Shown: positions 18,413-27,677, numbered from the stretch's first letter. The stretch is DNA of 64,000 nt from Parundibacterium terreum (GCF_014636315.1 NZ_BMED01000007.1:1-64000); one strand, 5' to 3'. Made by a program: numbers and translations. The notes: generated from the letters alone by a model not told the origin.

Positions 18413-18429
18413 TTGGCACGACTTCTGCT
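18413..18429 (+). promoter_or_regulatory. Sigma54 promoter of torF-glnK-amtB
   Basis: ttggcacgacttctgct matches the -24/-12 consensus YTGGCACGRNNNTTGCW at all but one position, with GG (18415-18416) and GC (18427-18428) separated by exactly 10 bases. It is about 60 bp upstream of the first gene. Consistent with nitrogen control by NtrC. Confidence 0.85.
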
Positions 18430-18490
18430 AATACCAGCCTGAAGTATATCAATTCGGGCAATGGGATATTAACTAGAAGAGGGAAGCGTT

Positions 18491-19252
18491 ATGAAGAAAC
18501 TGATACTTGTAGCAGCCATTTCTGCAGCCTTCATCAGCAGTTTTGCGCATGCGGAAGATGCAAAACCAGAAGAAGCAAAGCCGGACAATGAAGTAAGTTT
18601 CAATATTGGTATCGCGAGCGAATACCGTTATCGCGGTATCACGCAATCACGTTTTGACCCGGCAGTGCAGGGCGGCGCCGACTACACCCACAATCCTACC
18701 GGTTTCTACGCAGGTACCTGGTTGTCCAGCATCAAGTGGACCAAGGATGCCGGCGGCAGCGGCGATGTGGAATGGGATCTGTATGCCGGTAAGCGCGGCG
18801 AGCTTGCCAAGGACCTCGGCTATGACGTCGGCGTACTGAGCTATGTCTATCCTTCCAACGGCCTGGGCAAGGTGCCCGGTTTTGCCAATGCCGATACAAC
18901 TGAAGTCTATGCCCAGCTTTCTTACGGTATCGCTTACATCAAGTATTCCTACTCGCTGACCAACCTGTTCGGCTTTGTCGATAGCAAAAACAGCAGCTAT
19001 CTGGACATCGGCGCCAATTTCGATATGGGTAACGGCTATACGGTTGGTACGCACATCGGTAACCAGGTCATCAAGAACAATCCTATCGCCAGCTACTGGG
19101 ATTACAAGATCGGCGTCAGCAAGGAGTTCTTCGGCGTCGGCTTCAATTTGTCCGCGATCGGCACCAATGCCGAAAGGTCTGCGTATGTCAGTCCGCAAGG
19201 CAAGTTTACCGGCAAAAGTTCGATTGTCCTGACAGCCGTGAAAACATTTTAA
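18491..19252 (+). CDS. TorF family putative porin
   Basis: 253 residues: signal peptide (KKLILVAAISAAFISSFAHA), then the Gcw_chp/TorF-type barrel start (VSFNIGIASEYRYRGITQS) and a C-terminal aromatic end (SIVLTAVKTF) typical of outer-membrane barrels. Predicted to allow small solutes through the outer membrane. First gene of a sigma54-driven operon with glnK (31 bp downstream) and amtB, suggesting a role in uptake of ammonium or another nitrogen source under limitation (inference from context). Confidence 0.88.
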   Translation: MKKLILVAAISAAFISSFAHAEDAKPEEAKPDNEVSFNIGIASEYRYRGITQSRFDPAVQGGADYTHNPTGFYAGTWLSSIKWTKDAGGSGDVEWDLYAGKRGELAKDLGYDVGVLSYVYPSNGLGKVPGFANADTTEVYAQLSYGIAYIKYSYSLTNLFGFVDSKNSSYLDIGANFDMGNGYTVGTHIGNQVIKNNPIASYWDYKIGVSKEFFGVGFNLSAIGTNAERSAYVSPQGKFTGKSSIVLTAVKTF

Positions 19253-19268
19253 GTCCTGAGGTTTTTAA

Positions 19269-19622
<354 letters not shown>

Positions 19623-19642
19623 CCGACACTCAGGGAGAACAC

Positions 19643-21223
19643 ATGAATAAGATGTTGAGTAACGTACTGGCCGCGTGCGCGCTGCTGGTGTCCATAGGCC
19701 TTGCGCCTTCCGTGATGGCGGCCGATGATGCAGCAGCCAGTGCAGCTTCCGCACCTGCGGCATCGGCTCCGGCACCTGCCGCGGCCTCCGCTGCAGCAAG
19801 CGCAGCTGCTCCAGCCCCGGTTGCTGCAGCAGCAGCGTCCGCACCAGCGGCGGCAGCAGATCCGGCGGCCGCTTCTGCAGCCGCACCTGCGCCAACGCCA
19901 AACAAGGGCGACACGGCCTGGATGATGGTATCGACGATGCTGGTTATCCTGATGACGATTCCTGGCCTGGCACTGTTCTACGGCGGCTTGGTACGTTCGA
20001 AGAACATGCTGTCCATCCTGATGCAGGTCTTCATGATCTTCGCAGTGATCATCGTTCTGTGGTGCATCTACGGCTATTCGCTGGCATTTACCGAGGGTGG
20101 CAAGTTCATCGGTTCCTTCGATCGCGCTTTCCTTAAAGGCATCTGGGATCCGGTCAAGGCGACTTTCTCTACTGCGGCAACCTTCAGCAAGGGTGTTGTG
20201 ATACCTGAATTTACTTTCGTCGCCTTCCAGGCTACGTTTGCAGCGATCACTTGCGGCCTGATCATCGGTGCTTTTGCAGAACGCGCCAAGTTCACGGCAG
20301 TACTGTTGTTCGTCGTACTGTGGTTCACTTTCAGCTACCTGCCTATCGCTCACATGGTCTGGTTCTGGCCTGGCCCTGACGGTATCAAGGATGCAGCAAC
20401 ACTGGCATCTGAAACTGCAAAAGGCGGCTTCCTGTGGCAAAAAGGCGCGCTGGACTTCGCCGGCGGCACAGTAGTACATATCAATGCTGCGGTGGCTGGC
20501 CTGGTTGGCGCTTACCTGATCGGCAAACGCGTAGGCTACGGTAAAGAATCGATGGCTCCGCACTCGCTGACAATGACAATGATCGGCGCTTCGCTGTTGT
20601 GGGTGGGCTGGTTCGGTTTCAACGCAGGCTCCGCGCTGGAAGCTGGCGACGTTGCTGCCCTGGCTTTCGTCAACACGTTGTTGGCAACTGCTGCGGCAAC
20701 CGTATCCTGGGTCTTCGGTGAGTGGATGTCCAAAGGCAAGCCTTCTATGCTGGGTGGCGCCTCCGGTGCTGTTGCCGGCCTGGTAGCAATTACTCCTGCT
20801 TGCGGTTTCGTCGGCCCTATGGGCGCACTGATCATCGGCTTGCTGGCAGGTCTCATCTGCTTGTGGGGCGTGAATGGCCTGAAACGCCTGCTCGGCGCGG
20901 ATGACTCCCTGGACGTGTTCGGCGTGCATGGCGTGGGCGGTATCCTGGGTGCTTTGCTGACTGGTGTATTCGCTGCACCATCACTCGGCGGCCAAGGCAT
21001 TTTCGACTATGTCAGCAACAAGATGTCCGCTGATCCATACTCGATCATGGATCAGGTTATTACACAGGCAACCGGCGTGGGCGTCACCATTGTCTGGTCC
21101 GGTGTGGTTTCCCTGATTGCCTACAAACTGGTTGATCTGGTCATCGGTCTGCGCGTACCTGAAGATGAAGAACGCGAAGGCCTGGATATCACCAGCCACG
21201 GTGAATCGGCATACCACGCATAA
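19643..21223 (+). CDS. amtB: Ammonium transporter AmtB with long N-terminal leader
   Basis: 526 residues, ~100 longer than compact AmtB. A signal peptide (LAACALLVSIGLAPSVMA) is followed by an Ala/Pro-rich stretch to about residue 88, then the 11-segment transporter (DTAWMMVSTMLVILMTIPGL onward). The pore histidines are visible in GGTVVHINAAVAG and DVFGVHGVGGI, and the ammonium-binding region in ITCGLIIGAFAERAKF and HMVWFWPGPD. It conducts ammonium into the cytoplasm and is gated by GlnK encoded upstream. The low-complexity linker would lie in the periplasm. A strong terminator follows. Confidence 0.95.
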   Translation: MNKMLSNVLAACALLVSIGLAPSVMAADDAAASAASAPAASAPAPAAASAAASAAAPAPVAAAAASAPAAAADPAAASAAAPAPTPNKGDTAWMMVSTMLVILMTIPGLALFYGGLVRSKNMLSILMQVFMIFAVIIVLWCIYGYSLAFTEGGKFIGSFDRAFLKGIWDPVKATFSTAATFSKGVVIPEFTFVAFQATFAAITCGLIIGAFAERAKFTAVLLFVVLWFTFSYLPIAHMVWFWPGPDGIKDAATLASETAKGGFLWQKGALDFAGGTVVHINAAVAGLVGAYLIGKRVGYGKESMAPHSLTMTMIGASLLWVGWFGFNAGSALEAGDVAALAFVNTLLATAAATVSWVFGEWMSKGKPSMLGGASGAVAGLVAITPACGFVGPMGALIIGLLAGLICLWGVNGLKRLLGADDSLDVFGVHGVGGILGALLTGVFAAPSLGGQGIFDYVSNKMSADPYSIMDQVITQATGVGVTIVWSGVVSLIAYKLVDLVIGLRVPEDEEREGLDITSHGESAYHA

Positions 21224-21284
21224 GTTTGTTTCTTCAAAGCTAGTATCCTCAGTGCATGTTTAGAGCGCATGCCACTGATTTGAC

Positions 21285-21315
21285 AGGCACCTCCTCAGGA
21301 GGTGCCTTTTTTTTT
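21285..21315 (+). terminator. Terminator of the torF-glnK-amtB operon
   Basis: A 10-11-bp GC-rich stem (aggcacctcc with ggaggtgcct) followed by at least nine T residues, ~60 bp after the amtB stop. Confidence 0.93.
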
Positions 21316-21488
21316 GTGCTAAGTGATGAGGAATGCTTTCAGTTGCCAGCCCTCACGCTCAACTGCATCTGCCATTGAATGGGAATGAAATATGGGGCGT
21401 CAACAAGATGAGGGAAGACGAGGGTGGGCTTGTGCAGGCCGGGTTGAGCCCGGCTTTTTCCTTTAACGTCGGGGCAAGGTGTTAGCTC

Positions 21489-21522
21489 AAAAATAAAAAG
21501 GGCTATCTGTCGATAGCCCTTT
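21489..21522 (-). terminator. Terminator of the TonB/ExbBD/TPR operon
   Basis: An 11-bp stem (aaagggctatc at 21497-21507 with its complement at 21512-21522); on the minus strand the hairpin is followed by a T-rich run (the A run 21489-21499), ~40 bp after the end of the TPR gene. Confidence 0.9.
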
Positions 21523-21563
21523 GCTACAGCACTACCGCATACTGCCGGTAGCTATTGCCTGGA

Positions 21564-22832
21564 TTATTTCTTGGCCAGCAGCCACAGTCTCGCCAGGTCG
21601 GCAGCACCGTCCGTACCCTGGATGGTGTTGAAGATTTCTTCCGCTTTGGCGCGGTTGCCGGACTGCAGGTAGGCTACGCCCAGGCGCAATTTGGCATCAT
21701 CCGCATTTTTCAGGCCGCCCTTGGCGATACCTTGTTCCATCATAGGAATGCCTTTGTCGAACTGGCCGTACACAGTGTAGTTGTAGCCGATATTCAGCAG
21801 GCCGGTACCGGTCTTGGCTTTCTGGGCCTGGGCTTCGCCATCGCTCAAGGATTTTGCGTCATCGGCAGCTTGCTTGGTGACCTGATCGCGCAGTTGCTTA
21901 TGCCTTGCCGCATCCTTGCCTGTGCCCAGTACATTGTCTGCATAGCCCTTGTCGATGACTTTTTTCGCTTCGCCAGGGATACCAGCCTGTTGCAGCAACT
22001 GCACCATTTCTACAAAACGGCCGGCTTCATTCAGGTTGTCCACCGCAAATTCCAGACGGTATTCATCCAGGCGCAAACGATCGGTAAAGCCAGGACGGGT
22101 TTCTGTCTGATACAGCAGGTCAGCCCAGTAATCCTTGCTCGGGTATTCTTTTACCAGGCGCTCCAGCACTCTCCTGTAGCCGTTCTTGTCTTTCAACTGC
22201 TGATAGGCACTGGCTTGCAGGCGCAGTGTTTCTTGTGTGGTCGGACGGCCGGCGGCATCGTCGGACTTGATGATTTCATCGATCTGCTTGGCCGCACCGG
22301 CGAAGTCGTCTTGCAGGTACAGGATGCGTGCCAGCAGGTTGTAGATTTGCGGGTTGGTCTTGTCCAAGGCGATATAGCGCTCTGCCCAGATCTTAGCGTT
22401 TGGATAGTCTTTGGAGTTGAAGAAGGTCGACGCCATGCCATCGGTGAACTTCAGCACGTCGGCATTGGCCAGGCGTTTGCTGGCGATCATGTTTTCGAAC
22501 GATTTTGCCAGCAAGGCATTGTCATTGCTGCCCGAACCGATGATTGCGTTGGTGCGGTCTATCATGAAAAGCTCGCCGGGCGTTTTGTTCGGAACTGCGT
22601 CCGTCAGTTTTACCTTGGCCAGTGCTTCTGCAAATTCTTTCTTGTTGATCAGCTCTTGCGCTTCGCTCAGCGGCTTGGCGATTTCCATGCGTATCGTTTC
22701 AGGTTTCGCATCTGCTGCAGCGGCTTGCTGCGCATAGGCTGTCGATGTGGCGAAAGGGAGAGCAGACGTGCCCAGCGCGACCAGCAGCGCGGCAGCGGCA
22801 ATAGTGGAATTTTTTTTCATGAAAACTTGCAT
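21564..22832 (-). CDS. Periplasmic TPR protein of the TonB/ExbBD cluster
   Basis: 422 residues; the start may be the ATG at 22832 or 22820 (MKKNSTIAAAALLVALG), the latter giving a cleaner signal peptide. The exported part is helical, with TPR-like units (NPQIYNLLARILYLQDDFAG; ETLRLQASAYQQLKDKNGYR; ADDAKLRLGVAYLQSGNRAK). Last gene of the tonB-exbB-exbD-exbD group on the same strand. TPR proteins in such clusters may link the inner-membrane motor to cell-wall or outer-membrane partners; the exact role is unknown. A hairpin lies between this gene and exbD. Confidence 0.8.
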   Translation of the reverse strand: MQVFMKKNSTIAAAALLVALGTSALPFATSTAYAQQAAAADAKPETIRMEIAKPLSEAQELINKKEFAEALAKVKLTDAVPNKTPGELFMIDRTNAIIGSGSNDNALLAKSFENMIASKRLANADVLKFTDGMASTFFNSKDYPNAKIWAERYIALDKTNPQIYNLLARILYLQDDFAGAAKQIDEIIKSDDAAGRPTTQETLRLQASAYQQLKDKNGYRRVLERLVKEYPSKDYWADLLYQTETRPGFTDRLRLDEYRLEFAVDNLNEAGRFVEMVQLLQQAGIPGEAKKVIDKGYADNVLGTGKDAARHKQLRDQVTKQAADDAKSLSDGEAQAQKAKTGTGLLNIGYNYTVYGQFDKGIPMMEQGIAKGGLKNADDAKLRLGVAYLQSGNRAKAEEIFNTIQGTDGAADLARLWLLAKK

Positions 22833-22965
22833 AGATAAATGGAAGTAATGTGCCTGTCGTCCAGTGGCCGGCAGGGCGGGTTTATATTCAACCGAATATG
22901 TTGTAGTGGCTGGGTGTTGCTAAAAAAACACTGCGCCCCTGATACTTCGGCATTATATATGACAG

Positions 22966-22992
22966 CCGCCCGGCTGACACCACACCGGGCGG
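22966..22992 (-). other. GC-rich hairpin between exbD and the TPR gene
   Basis: Perfect 8-bp stem (ccgcccgg / ccgggcgg) with an 11-base loop and no T-run. It could stabilise mRNA or attenuate transcription within the operon. A TATAAT hexamer lies beside it on the minus strand, but no good -35 box was found. Confidence 0.4.
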
Positions 22993-23074
22993 ATGGAATG
23001 TAACGAGGCGTTACCGGGACTTATCTCACTCCTGCTGATGAAATGAATGCCTGGCCTTAGTCAATTGTCCGAAA

Positions 23075-23509
23075 TCAATCGTTGATGAACTGCTCGTTGC
23101 CTATCATGCCTATCTTGGTCACGCCCAGGCGCTGCGCTGCCGCCATCACTGCCGCCACCGACTTGTAAGCTACCAGTTTGTTGGGCTTCAGATGCACTTC
23201 CGGCTGATCCGGTTGCGCCGCTACTTCACGCAGCTTGGCTTCCAGTTCGCTGCGGCCGCCGCTCAGGGCAACGCCGTTCCACAGTACTGTGCCGTCAAAG
23301 TCCACGTCTATCGTGATCACCGTTGGCTCCGTCAGCGGTTTGGCTGGCGAACTGGTTGGCATGTTCAGATTGACTGCGTGGTTTTGAATCGGGATGGTGA
23401 TGATCAGCATGATGATCAGCACCAGCATCACGTCAATCAATGGCGTCATGTTCATTTCTATCATTACATCGGGTTCGGCCGAACTTCCTGAGCCTACGTT
23501 CATTCCCAT
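23075..23509 (-). CDS. exbD: ExbD/TolR-type biopolymer transport protein, second copy
   Basis: 144 residues from the ATG at 23509, chosen because AAAGGAG lies just upstream. One transmembrane helix near the N-terminus (DVMLVLIIMLIITIPIQ) contains the essential aspartate in MTPLIDVM, followed by a periplasmic domain (VHLKPNKLVAYKSVAAVMAA). ExbD pairs with ExbB to couple proton flow to TonB. Two ExbD paralogues in a row suggest a heteromeric motor or specialised substrate set. Confidence 0.92.
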   Translation of the reverse strand: MGMNVGSGSSAEPDVMIEMNMTPLIDVMLVLIIMLIITIPIQNHAVNLNMPTSSPAKPLTEPTVITIDVDFDGTVLWNGVALSGGRSELEAKLREVAAQPDQPEVHLKPNKLVAYKSVAAVMAAAQRLGVTKIGMIGNEQFIND

Positions 23510-23565
23510 GGGAACTCCTTTTATCAAATTTTCCTTGTCTCTCGCCGGAAACAGGGCCTTCTACA

Positions 23566-23997
23566 CTAGCCCCCGCGCGGCGGCGGTTCTATGACAAAGG
23601 CGACTTTGGCTATCCCTGCGCGCTGTGCTGTCAGGATTACCTTGCCGACATACTTATACTGGGCGTTCTGGTCGCCGCGTATATGCAATTCCGGCTGCGG
23701 TACCATGACGGCGATTTTTTTCAGCTTTTCCAGCAATGCCGGAGTATCCGGCACCAGGGCTTCGTTCCAGAACATCTGGCCTTCCTTGTCGATGGCCAGG
23801 TTGATATTTTCCGGCTTGGTCTTGTACGGCTGATTCATCTCAGCCGGCAGCTTGACCGGCACCGTGTGTGTGACGACGGGAATGGTGATCAGGAAGATGA
23901 TCAGCAGTACCAACATCACGTCAACCAGCGGCGTGGTGTTGATGGTGCTGTTGACTTCGTCTTCGCCGTCGCCGTCATTGCCGATTGCCATTGCCAT
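23566..23997 (-). CDS. exbD: ExbD/TolR-type biopolymer transport protein, first copy
   Basis: 143 residues. N-terminal acidic stretch, then the helix with the conserved aspartate (TTPLVDVMLVLLIIFLITIPV) and a periplasmic domain (PELHIRGDQNAQYKYVGKVI). It starts three bases after the exbB stop, so the two are co-translated. Works with ExbB and TonB in energising outer-membrane receptors. Confidence 0.93.
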   Translation of the reverse strand: MAMAIGNDGDGEDEVNSTINTTPLVDVMLVLLIIFLITIPVVTHTVPVKLPAEMNQPYKTKPENINLAIDKEGQMFWNEALVPDTPALLEKLKKIAVMVPQPELHIRGDQNAQYKYVGKVILTAQRAGIAKVAFVIEPPPRGG

Positions 23998-24000
23998 GAT

Positions 24001-24951
24001 TTACCCCACGCGTTTGATATTGGCCTGGCCTACACCAGGCGTAACTGTGCTCATTGCGCCGGACAGCAAGACCGAATGCAGATCCGCACCGAAAGTGCGT
24101 ACATCTTCCATCGCTGTCTTGTTACGGCGTACCAGGAAATTGTAGCCCAATACGGCTGGTACCGCGACACCAAGACCGATCGCGGTCATGATCAGCGCTT
24201 CACCCACTGGACCTGCTACCTTGTCGATCGATGCCTGGCCTGCTACACCAATCGCCGTCAACGCATTGTAAATACCCCACACTGTACCGAACAGACCGAC
24301 GAACGGTGCTGTAGAACCGACGGTCGCCAGGAAAGCCAGGCCGTCTTGCAGGCGGCTTTGTACCTTTTCCATGGAGCGCTGTATCGACATGGAGACCCAG
24401 GAATTCAAGTCTATCTGTTCCAGCAAGGCGCCTTCGTGGTGTTCTGAAGCCTTGGTGGCACTTTCGGCGATGAAGCGGAAAGGGCTGCCTTCCTTCAAGC
24501 TGTTGACCCCAGCTTGCACGGAGGGTGCTTTCCAGAATTTGTTTTTTGCCTCTTTGGATTGACCACTCATCTTGATCGAATCAACAAATTTAGTGATCAG
24601 GATGTACCAGCTACCCATGGACATGATGGCCATGATGATCAATGTGGAGCGCGCTACGAAGTCGCCGCCTTTCCACAAGGCATCAAGGCCATATGGATTT
24701 TCCACCGTTTCCTTTACCACGGCAGGCGCCGGTGCAGCGATGTCGGTGGGAGCCGAGACCGGTGCTGCGGCATCAGCCGCAGGAGTTGAAGCGGCAGCGG
24801 CGGGTGCAGGTGTAGTTACGGCACCATCGGGAGTCGTCGCACTGGCAGCTGGCGGTGCGTCCGCCGCGGGGGTTTGCGCGAATACGGCTGGACTGGCGAT
24901 GGCCGCGGCAAGCAGGCCGGCAGCGAGCAGGGAGGAATATGTAGTTTTCAT
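24001..24951 (-). CDS. exbB: ExbB/TolQ/MotA proton channel protein with Ala/Pro-rich leader
   Basis: 316 residues. A signal peptide (LLAAGLLAAAIASPAVFA) and a ~60-residue Ala/Pro-rich periplasmic stretch precede three transmembrane helices: ARSTLIIMAIMSMGSWYILI, LAFLATVGSTAPFVGLFGTV and ALIMTAIGLGVAVPAVLGYN. The GSTAPFVGLFGTVWGI signature is that of ExbB/TolQ. It forms the pentameric proton channel with ExbD that powers TonB. The extended exported N-terminus is found in some betaproteobacterial ExbB proteins. Confidence 0.93.
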   Translation of the reverse strand: MKTTYSSLLAAGLLAAAIASPAVFAQTPAADAPPAASATTPDGAVTTPAPAAAASTPAADAAAPVSAPTDIAAPAPAVVKETVENPYGLDALWKGGDFVARSTLIIMAIMSMGSWYILITKFVDSIKMSGQSKEAKNKFWKAPSVQAGVNSLKEGSPFRFIAESATKASEHHEGALLEQIDLNSWVSMSIQRSMEKVQSRLQDGLAFLATVGSTAPFVGLFGTVWGIYNALTAIGVAGQASIDKVAGPVGEALIMTAIGLGVAVPAVLGYNFLVRRNKTAMEDVRTFGADLHSVLLSGAMSTVTPGVGQANIKRVG

Positions 24952-25010
24952 AATGGGTATCCTTAAGCTATTAATGATAGTACCTATGGCGTAAAGTAAA
25001 AGCCCGGCAC

Positions 25011-25667
25011 TTATTTATTGTCGAGTGACCAGACATACTGCATCTTGGTCCAGAACTGCTCGGGTTTGCCGTCTACTGTGCCCGGAACAAATTTGCATAG
25101 GGCCAGGCCGGCGCGGGCAGCATTGTCCAGGTTACGATAACCGCTGGATTTTTCAATTTTGGAATCGATCACCTTGCCGTCGACGCCGACCAGGAAAGAT
25201 AGGCTGACGGTACCGGTTTCTTCATTTCTCAGAGATGCGACTGGATAAGGCGGTTTGGCGCATGCGCGCGAATCCACCACAGCTGCTATCCTTACTGGCC
25301 CGGTGGCCTGGGAGTCGGTATTGGCAGGTGCTGTCGAAACGCTGGTTGCGACAGGTTCAGCCGTGGCAACGCTGATAGTGTCTTGCTGTACCGGTGTCTG
25401 TACCTGCACTTCCGGCGGTGGGATGAAAGGCTGCGGCGCGGCCATTTGTGGAGGCGGCGGCGTATCTGGCACTGCAGGCGGTGGGGGTGGTTGTTGCACC
25501 TCTTCTACCAGTTGCACATTTAAAGGTTCCTGGATGACCTGGATAATTTTATGGCCTAGTCCGTGCAGCAAGCCGTACACCAGTACTGCGTGAAATAGGA
25601 TGACTAATACCACGCCGGTGAATTTTTTGGCCGGCATTCCCCTGTCGTCTATGGTGAAATCCATCAT
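25011..25667 (-). CDS. tonB: Energy transducer TonB
   Basis: 218 residues with AAAGGAG before the ATG. Inner-membrane anchor (FTGVVLVILFHAVLVYGLLH), a Pro-rich spacer (VQQPPPPPAVPDTPPPPQ), and the C-terminal TonB fold (CAKPPYPVASLRNEETGTVS ... SSGYRNLDNAARAGL ... FWTKMQYVWSLD). It spans the periplasm and transmits ExbB/ExbD energy to TonB-dependent receptors. First gene of the operon tonB-exbB-exbD-exbD-TPR. Confidence 0.94.
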   Translation of the reverse strand: MMDFTIDDRGMPAKKFTGVVLVILFHAVLVYGLLHGLGHKIIQVIQEPLNVQLVEEVQQPPPPPAVPDTPPPPQMAAPQPFIPPPEVQVQTPVQQDTISVATAEPVATSVSTAPANTDSQATGPVRIAAVVDSRACAKPPYPVASLRNEETGTVSLSFLVGVDGKVIDSKIEKSSGYRNLDNAARAGLALCKFVPGTVDGKPEQFWTKMQYVWSLDNK

Positions 25668-25824
25668 GCTCTCCTTTTCTAGGTAGATGCAGGACAGTAT
25701 TCAGCGAATTGCTCGCATGGGTCAGTGTGCTAACGCACAGAAACAGCTAAACGGAAATTACGATAGGGAAAGTTGGTAGGCGGGAATATCTGGATGCTCT
25801 GGCTGCGGCTACCGGCCTTTGAAG

Positions 25825-26412
25825 TCACCATTTGCAGCCTTTGCCGGTCACAGTATCCTTTAAGACAAATAGCGGCGCCAGCAAGCCGGTATCGGAATGT
25901 GCTGTCAGGCAATCCTTGCGTGCCGCGCCTTCGGCCGCAGCAGCGATCTTTGCCTCGATGCTGACATCGCGTTGTTCTTTGGCCTGTATCTGTTCAGCTA
26001 GTGTCATTTCGCGCTTGCTGTCATTTTTGCGCGCCTGCGCGCGCAGGCTATCCAGATCCAATCTTTTTTCCTCGACATGTGCGGTGGGGCGTTCCGGTTC
26101 TGCTGCGGGTAGTACTTCCATCCTTGGTACAGCCATGATTGGCTGGCTTTGCGGCGCTGATTGTTTGGTGCGCTTGGCAAGAACCGCAGGCTGAGTGCTT
26201 TTGTCCGGTGACAGCGTAGATGGCATGGGCGGTGGTGGGGGAGCTTTAATACTCCTGATGTCCATATAAACCACTGCGCCGTCTATGGACGTTTTGCGCG
26301 TGAGCATGCCCTGGCCCAGCAGTGCGTAAAGCGCCACCGTATGGAATAATGCGACGAGAGCCAGGTAGATAACTGGACGGCGCGAGCGGGCATGCTCTGG
26401 CGAAAATTGCAT
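25825..26412 (-). CDS. TonB-anchor-like hypothetical protein
   Basis: 195 residues. The N-terminus resembles a TonB anchor (RRPVIYLALVALFHTVALYA) followed by a Pro-rich segment (IRSIKAPPPPPMPSTL), but the C-terminal part is charged and helical (RAQARKNDSKREMTLAEQI) with two cysteines, and the TonB C-terminal fold is absent. It lies ~160 bp upstream of tonB on the same strand. It may be a shortened TonB relative or an accessory to the same motor. Confidence 0.65.
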   Translation of the reverse strand: MQFSPEHARSRRPVIYLALVALFHTVALYALLGQGMLTRKTSIDGAVVYMDIRSIKAPPPPPMPSTLSPDKSTQPAVLAKRTKQSAPQSQPIMAVPRMEVLPAAEPERPTAHVEEKRLDLDSLRAQARKNDSKREMTLAEQIQAKEQRDVSIEAKIAAAAEGAARKDCLTAHSDTGLLAPLFVLKDTVTGKGCKW

Positions 26413-26614
26413 ACGACTCCATTTCTTGAACAGAATGTCCGGGGCTTACTATGACTAGGATGGACTAGGGCGTAAAAAGTTTCAATTTCATCAATCGCAA
26501 GCAATTGCGTCGGTGCAAGCTGCGTTGCCGCTAATCCTTTATACTTTCAGCCTAGATTCCTTTCTGTCTTTCCTCAATAAAATCACCTCATTTGCTATCG
26601 TGCTGAAAGCCTCC

Positions 26615-27637
26615 ATGTCTACTATAGATCTTCGCAGTGATACCGTTACCAAACCTGGCCCCGCGATGCGCGCGGCGATGCTGGATGCCCCAGTCGGGGA
26701 TGATGTTTATGATCAGGATCCTACCGTCCATCGCCTTCAGCATGTAATGGCGGAGCAGTTCGGCTTCGAGGCGGCGCTGTTTTTTCCTACCGGCACGCAA
26801 AGCAATCTGGCAGCCTTGCTGGCGCATTGCCAGCGCGGCGAGGAATATATCGTTGGCCAGGAAGCGCACACCTATAAGTATGAAGGCGGCGGCGCTGCAG
26901 TGCTTGGCAGCATACAGCCGCAGCCTTTGCTCAACCAGGCGGATGGATCGATTGCACTGCAGGATATAGAAGCCGCGATCAAGCCGGATGATATCCACTT
27001 CGCGCGTACCCGCCTGATCGCACTGGAAAATACGATAGGCGGGCGGGTGTTGCCAATGTCCTATTTATCCGAAGTCAGGCAACTGGCGGCTAAGCATGGC
27101 TTATCCGTGCATCTGGATGGCGCGCGTGTCTTCAATGCGGCGGTCAAGCTGGGCCTGCCTCCGGCAGAGGTATGCCGCGGGCTGGATTCGGTGTCGGTTT
27201 GCCTGTCCAAGGGCCTGGGTACGCCCGCAGGTTCGGTGTTATGCGGTAGCAGCGCATTGATCAAGGATGCCAAACGCTGGCGCAAGATGCTGGGCGGCGG
27301 CATGCGGCAGGTGGGGATACTGGCCGCTGCCGGCCTGTATGCGCTGGAACATCATGTGCAGCGTCTGGCGGAAGATCATCAGAATGCCAGCCTGCTGGCT
27401 GCCGGCCTGGCAGAGATAGACGGTTTGCCGGTAGAGCCGGTGCAGACAAATATCGTGTATGTGCATATAGATGCTGCAGATGTCGTACCGCTAGCGAGCT
27501 ATCTGGCGGGCCGCGGCATCGTCGCCAGCATAAGCAAGAGAACCAGGCTGGTCACCCATCTGGATGTCTCTGCGGCGCAGGTGCGCGAGACGGTGCAGGC
27601 ATTCAAGGACTATTTCAGCAGCAGGGGCCAGGCCTGA
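26615..27637 (+). CDS. ltaE: Low-specificity L-threonine aldolase
   Basis: 340 residues from ATG 26615 (MSTIDLRSDTVTKPGPAMR), which matches the family start; the longer open frame upstream is not needed. PLP fold type I features: DDVYDQDPTVHRLQ, the PLP-lysine region SVCLSKGLGTPAGSVLCGS, and LHLDGARVFNAAVKLG with the Asp/Arg that hold PLP. It cleaves L-threonine and L-allo-threonine to glycine and acetaldehyde. Single gene with a terminator following. Confidence 0.93.
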   Translation: MSTIDLRSDTVTKPGPAMRAAMLDAPVGDDVYDQDPTVHRLQHVMAEQFGFEAALFFPTGTQSNLAALLAHCQRGEEYIVGQEAHTYKYEGGGAAVLGSIQPQPLLNQADGSIALQDIEAAIKPDDIHFARTRLIALENTIGGRVLPMSYLSEVRQLAAKHGLSVHLDGARVFNAAVKLGLPPAEVCRGLDSVSVCLSKGLGTPAGSVLCGSSALIKDAKRWRKMLGGGMRQVGILAAAGLYALEHHVQRLAEDHQNASLLAAGLAEIDGLPVEPVQTNIVYVHIDAADVVPLASYLAGRGIVASISKRTRLVTHLDVSAAQVRETVQAFKDYFSSRGQA

Positions 27638-27652
27638 TTCCATGCCTGCATG

Positions 27653-27677
27653 CGGCGGCCGGTAAAGCCGCCGTTTT
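27653..27677 (+). terminator. Terminator after ltaE
   Basis: Perfect 7-bp stem cggcggc/gccgccg with a 7-base loop followed by TTTT, 15 bp after the ltaE stop. Confidence 0.7.

Noticed and set aside
21555-22838. Long open plus-strand frame opposite the TPR gene
   Set aside because: Antisense to an exported TPR protein with clear signal peptide; composition is unlike real proteins.
23440-24447. Plus-strand frame opposite exbD/exbB
   Set aside because: Antisense shadow, cysteine- and histidine-rich low-quality translation.
26513-26614. N-terminal extension of threonine aldolase
   Set aside because: The family begins at MSTIDLRSDTVTK; the extra 34 codons are hydrophobic and not conserved-looking.
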